From contig JAFAFV010000214.1 in assembly GCA_023423285.1 (NCBI GenBank), positions 55,097 to 119,096 on the forward strand: a DNA stretch of 64,000 nt, in the 5' to 3' direction. The position numbers and the translations under genes are program-made. Within the stretch, counting starts at the first letter, position 1; every line of letters starts with the position of its first letter. A model generated the notes under the pieces. The model saw only the letters and a list, made by a program, of their open reading frames with translations. It did not search any database and had not been told where the DNA came from. The stretch is from Bacteroidota bacterium (GTDB taxonomy: Bacteria; Bacteroidota; Bacteroidia; Chitinophagales; Chitinophagaceae). Of the stretch, positions 63,495-64,000 are shown piece after piece.

Positions 63495-64000
63495 TTATTT
63501 TTCTTTTATCATTACATCCATCCATTCAGGAATAAGTTTAATCCGTTCTTTCATGACGTGTTCAAAATTTTTATTTATGGGATCTGATATCTGTGAGATA
63601 GCAGGCCGTACGATAAAAGGAAAAATACAGAGCGCTAAAAGATTCATAAAAAATTGCTCAAACTTAATCTTGGGATTGATATTTTTAAGTTGCTCCACAA
63701 GGGGAGAACGCTGGATAAGCTCCGCTCCCTGTACAATTTTTGCAAAATGACCAGGATCGTTGTGAAGGGCGTTTAACACAAAAATTGGAAGATCAGGATT
63801 TTGCAATAAAAGGTGGATATAGTTTTGAGATACCAGTTTGATTTTTTCTTCCAGTGAAACATCTGCAGCGAGGATAACCGGTATAAAATTTTTAAAAAAT
63901 GTAATGAGCTTTTCTTCCATAATAAGGTCGAAAAGATTTTGCTTGCTTCGGTAATAATAATTGATGAGTGCCAGGTTCAATCCTGCTTCCTGAGCAATAT
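63495..64000 (-). CDS. TetR/AcrR family regulator (5' end outside window)
   Basis: The gene runs off the right edge. The visible part shows the end of the DNA-binding helix-turn-helix (AGLNLALINYYYRSKQNLF, where the recognition helix lies) followed by a 130-residue ligand-binding domain ending KLIPEWMDVMIKEK. It precedes the TolC gene by 24 bases and likely represses the operon. The helix-turn-helix start and the start codon are not visible. Confidence 0.88.
   Translation of the reverse strand, partial: IAQEAGLNLALINYYYRSKQNLFDLIMEEKLITFFKNFIPVILAADVSLEEKIKLVSQNYIHLLLQNPDLPIFVLNALHNDPGHFAKIVQGAELIQRSPLVEQLKNINPKIKFEQFFMNLLALCIFPFIVRPAISQISDPINKNFEHVMKERIKLIPEWMDVMIKEK

Noticed and set aside
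1..64000. tRNA, rRNA, CRISPR, insertion sequences, prophage or att sites
   Set aside because: No cloverleaf with CCA end, repeat-spacer array, transposase, integrase or flanking direct repeat was recognised by reading. A covariance-model scan would be needed to exclude small RNAs.

Overview
The window is chromosomal DNA from a member of the Bacteroidota, most likely close to the Chitinophagaceae. This is inferred from family content: GSCFA protein, DUF1080 protein, group-II PcrB/GGGP synthase, and many short lipoproteins with Ser-Ser-Cys or Leu-Ser-Cys lipoboxes. Promoters also fit. TAnnTTTG elements, the -7 motif of the Bacteroidota sigma factor, sit just before several starts, and purine-rich Shine-Dalgarno sites are rare. 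I see no rRNA, tRNA, CRISPR array, phage or insertion sequence.

Layout. 0-6.6 kb: housekeeping genes (saccharopine dehydrogenase family, lipoprotein Cu/Zn superoxide dismutase, thioredoxin reductase with dihydroneopterin aldolase, DUF1080 protein, RlmB-type rRNA methyltransferase, GSCFA protein). 6.7-13 kb: a leftward heavy-metal RND efflux operon led by a small exported protein. 13.1-20.5 kb: Tex, an outer-membrane-like protein, and a leuC-leuD-leuA/cimA operon without leuB. 20.6-27.1 kb: an accessory run of short rightward genes (esterase, MmcQ/YjbR, VOC, MerR/TipAS, DUF4440, GNAT, DUF1579-like, DHFR-like, YCII). It is interspersed with three decayed genes: a frameshifted and shortened NTF2-like gene, a 3' remnant of a second mmcQ, and a frameshifted Crp/Fnr gene. 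27-33.6 kb: Nnr, a class C beta-lactamase-like protein, a HEAT-like protein, PcrB, a peptidase M28 3' fragment and Dxs.

33.6-56.2 kb is unusually rich in monovalent-cation/proton exchange and osmolyte genes. It has a CPA2 antiporter with a universal-stress domain, NhaA, a complete seven-subunit Mrp (MnhABCDEFG) operon, a KefB-like CPA2 antiporter with a TrkA-C domain, proline synthesis (proB, proA), and a sucrose-phosphate synthase fused to a HAD phosphatase domain, divergent from a GH32-like hydrolase. FtsK and LolA lie inside this block. A 44-codon reading frame fits exactly between mrpD and mrpE and overlaps the mrpE start as ATGA. It encodes a soluble, charged, Cys-containing peptide that I do not recognise, and it is the best candidate here for something undescribed.

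56.3-64 kb: KdsA (LPS Kdo synthesis), then a leftward export operon (TetR regulator, TolC, HlyD adaptor, two ABC ATPases, two ABC-2 permeases) resembling the YbhGFSR type. The regulator runs off the right edge.
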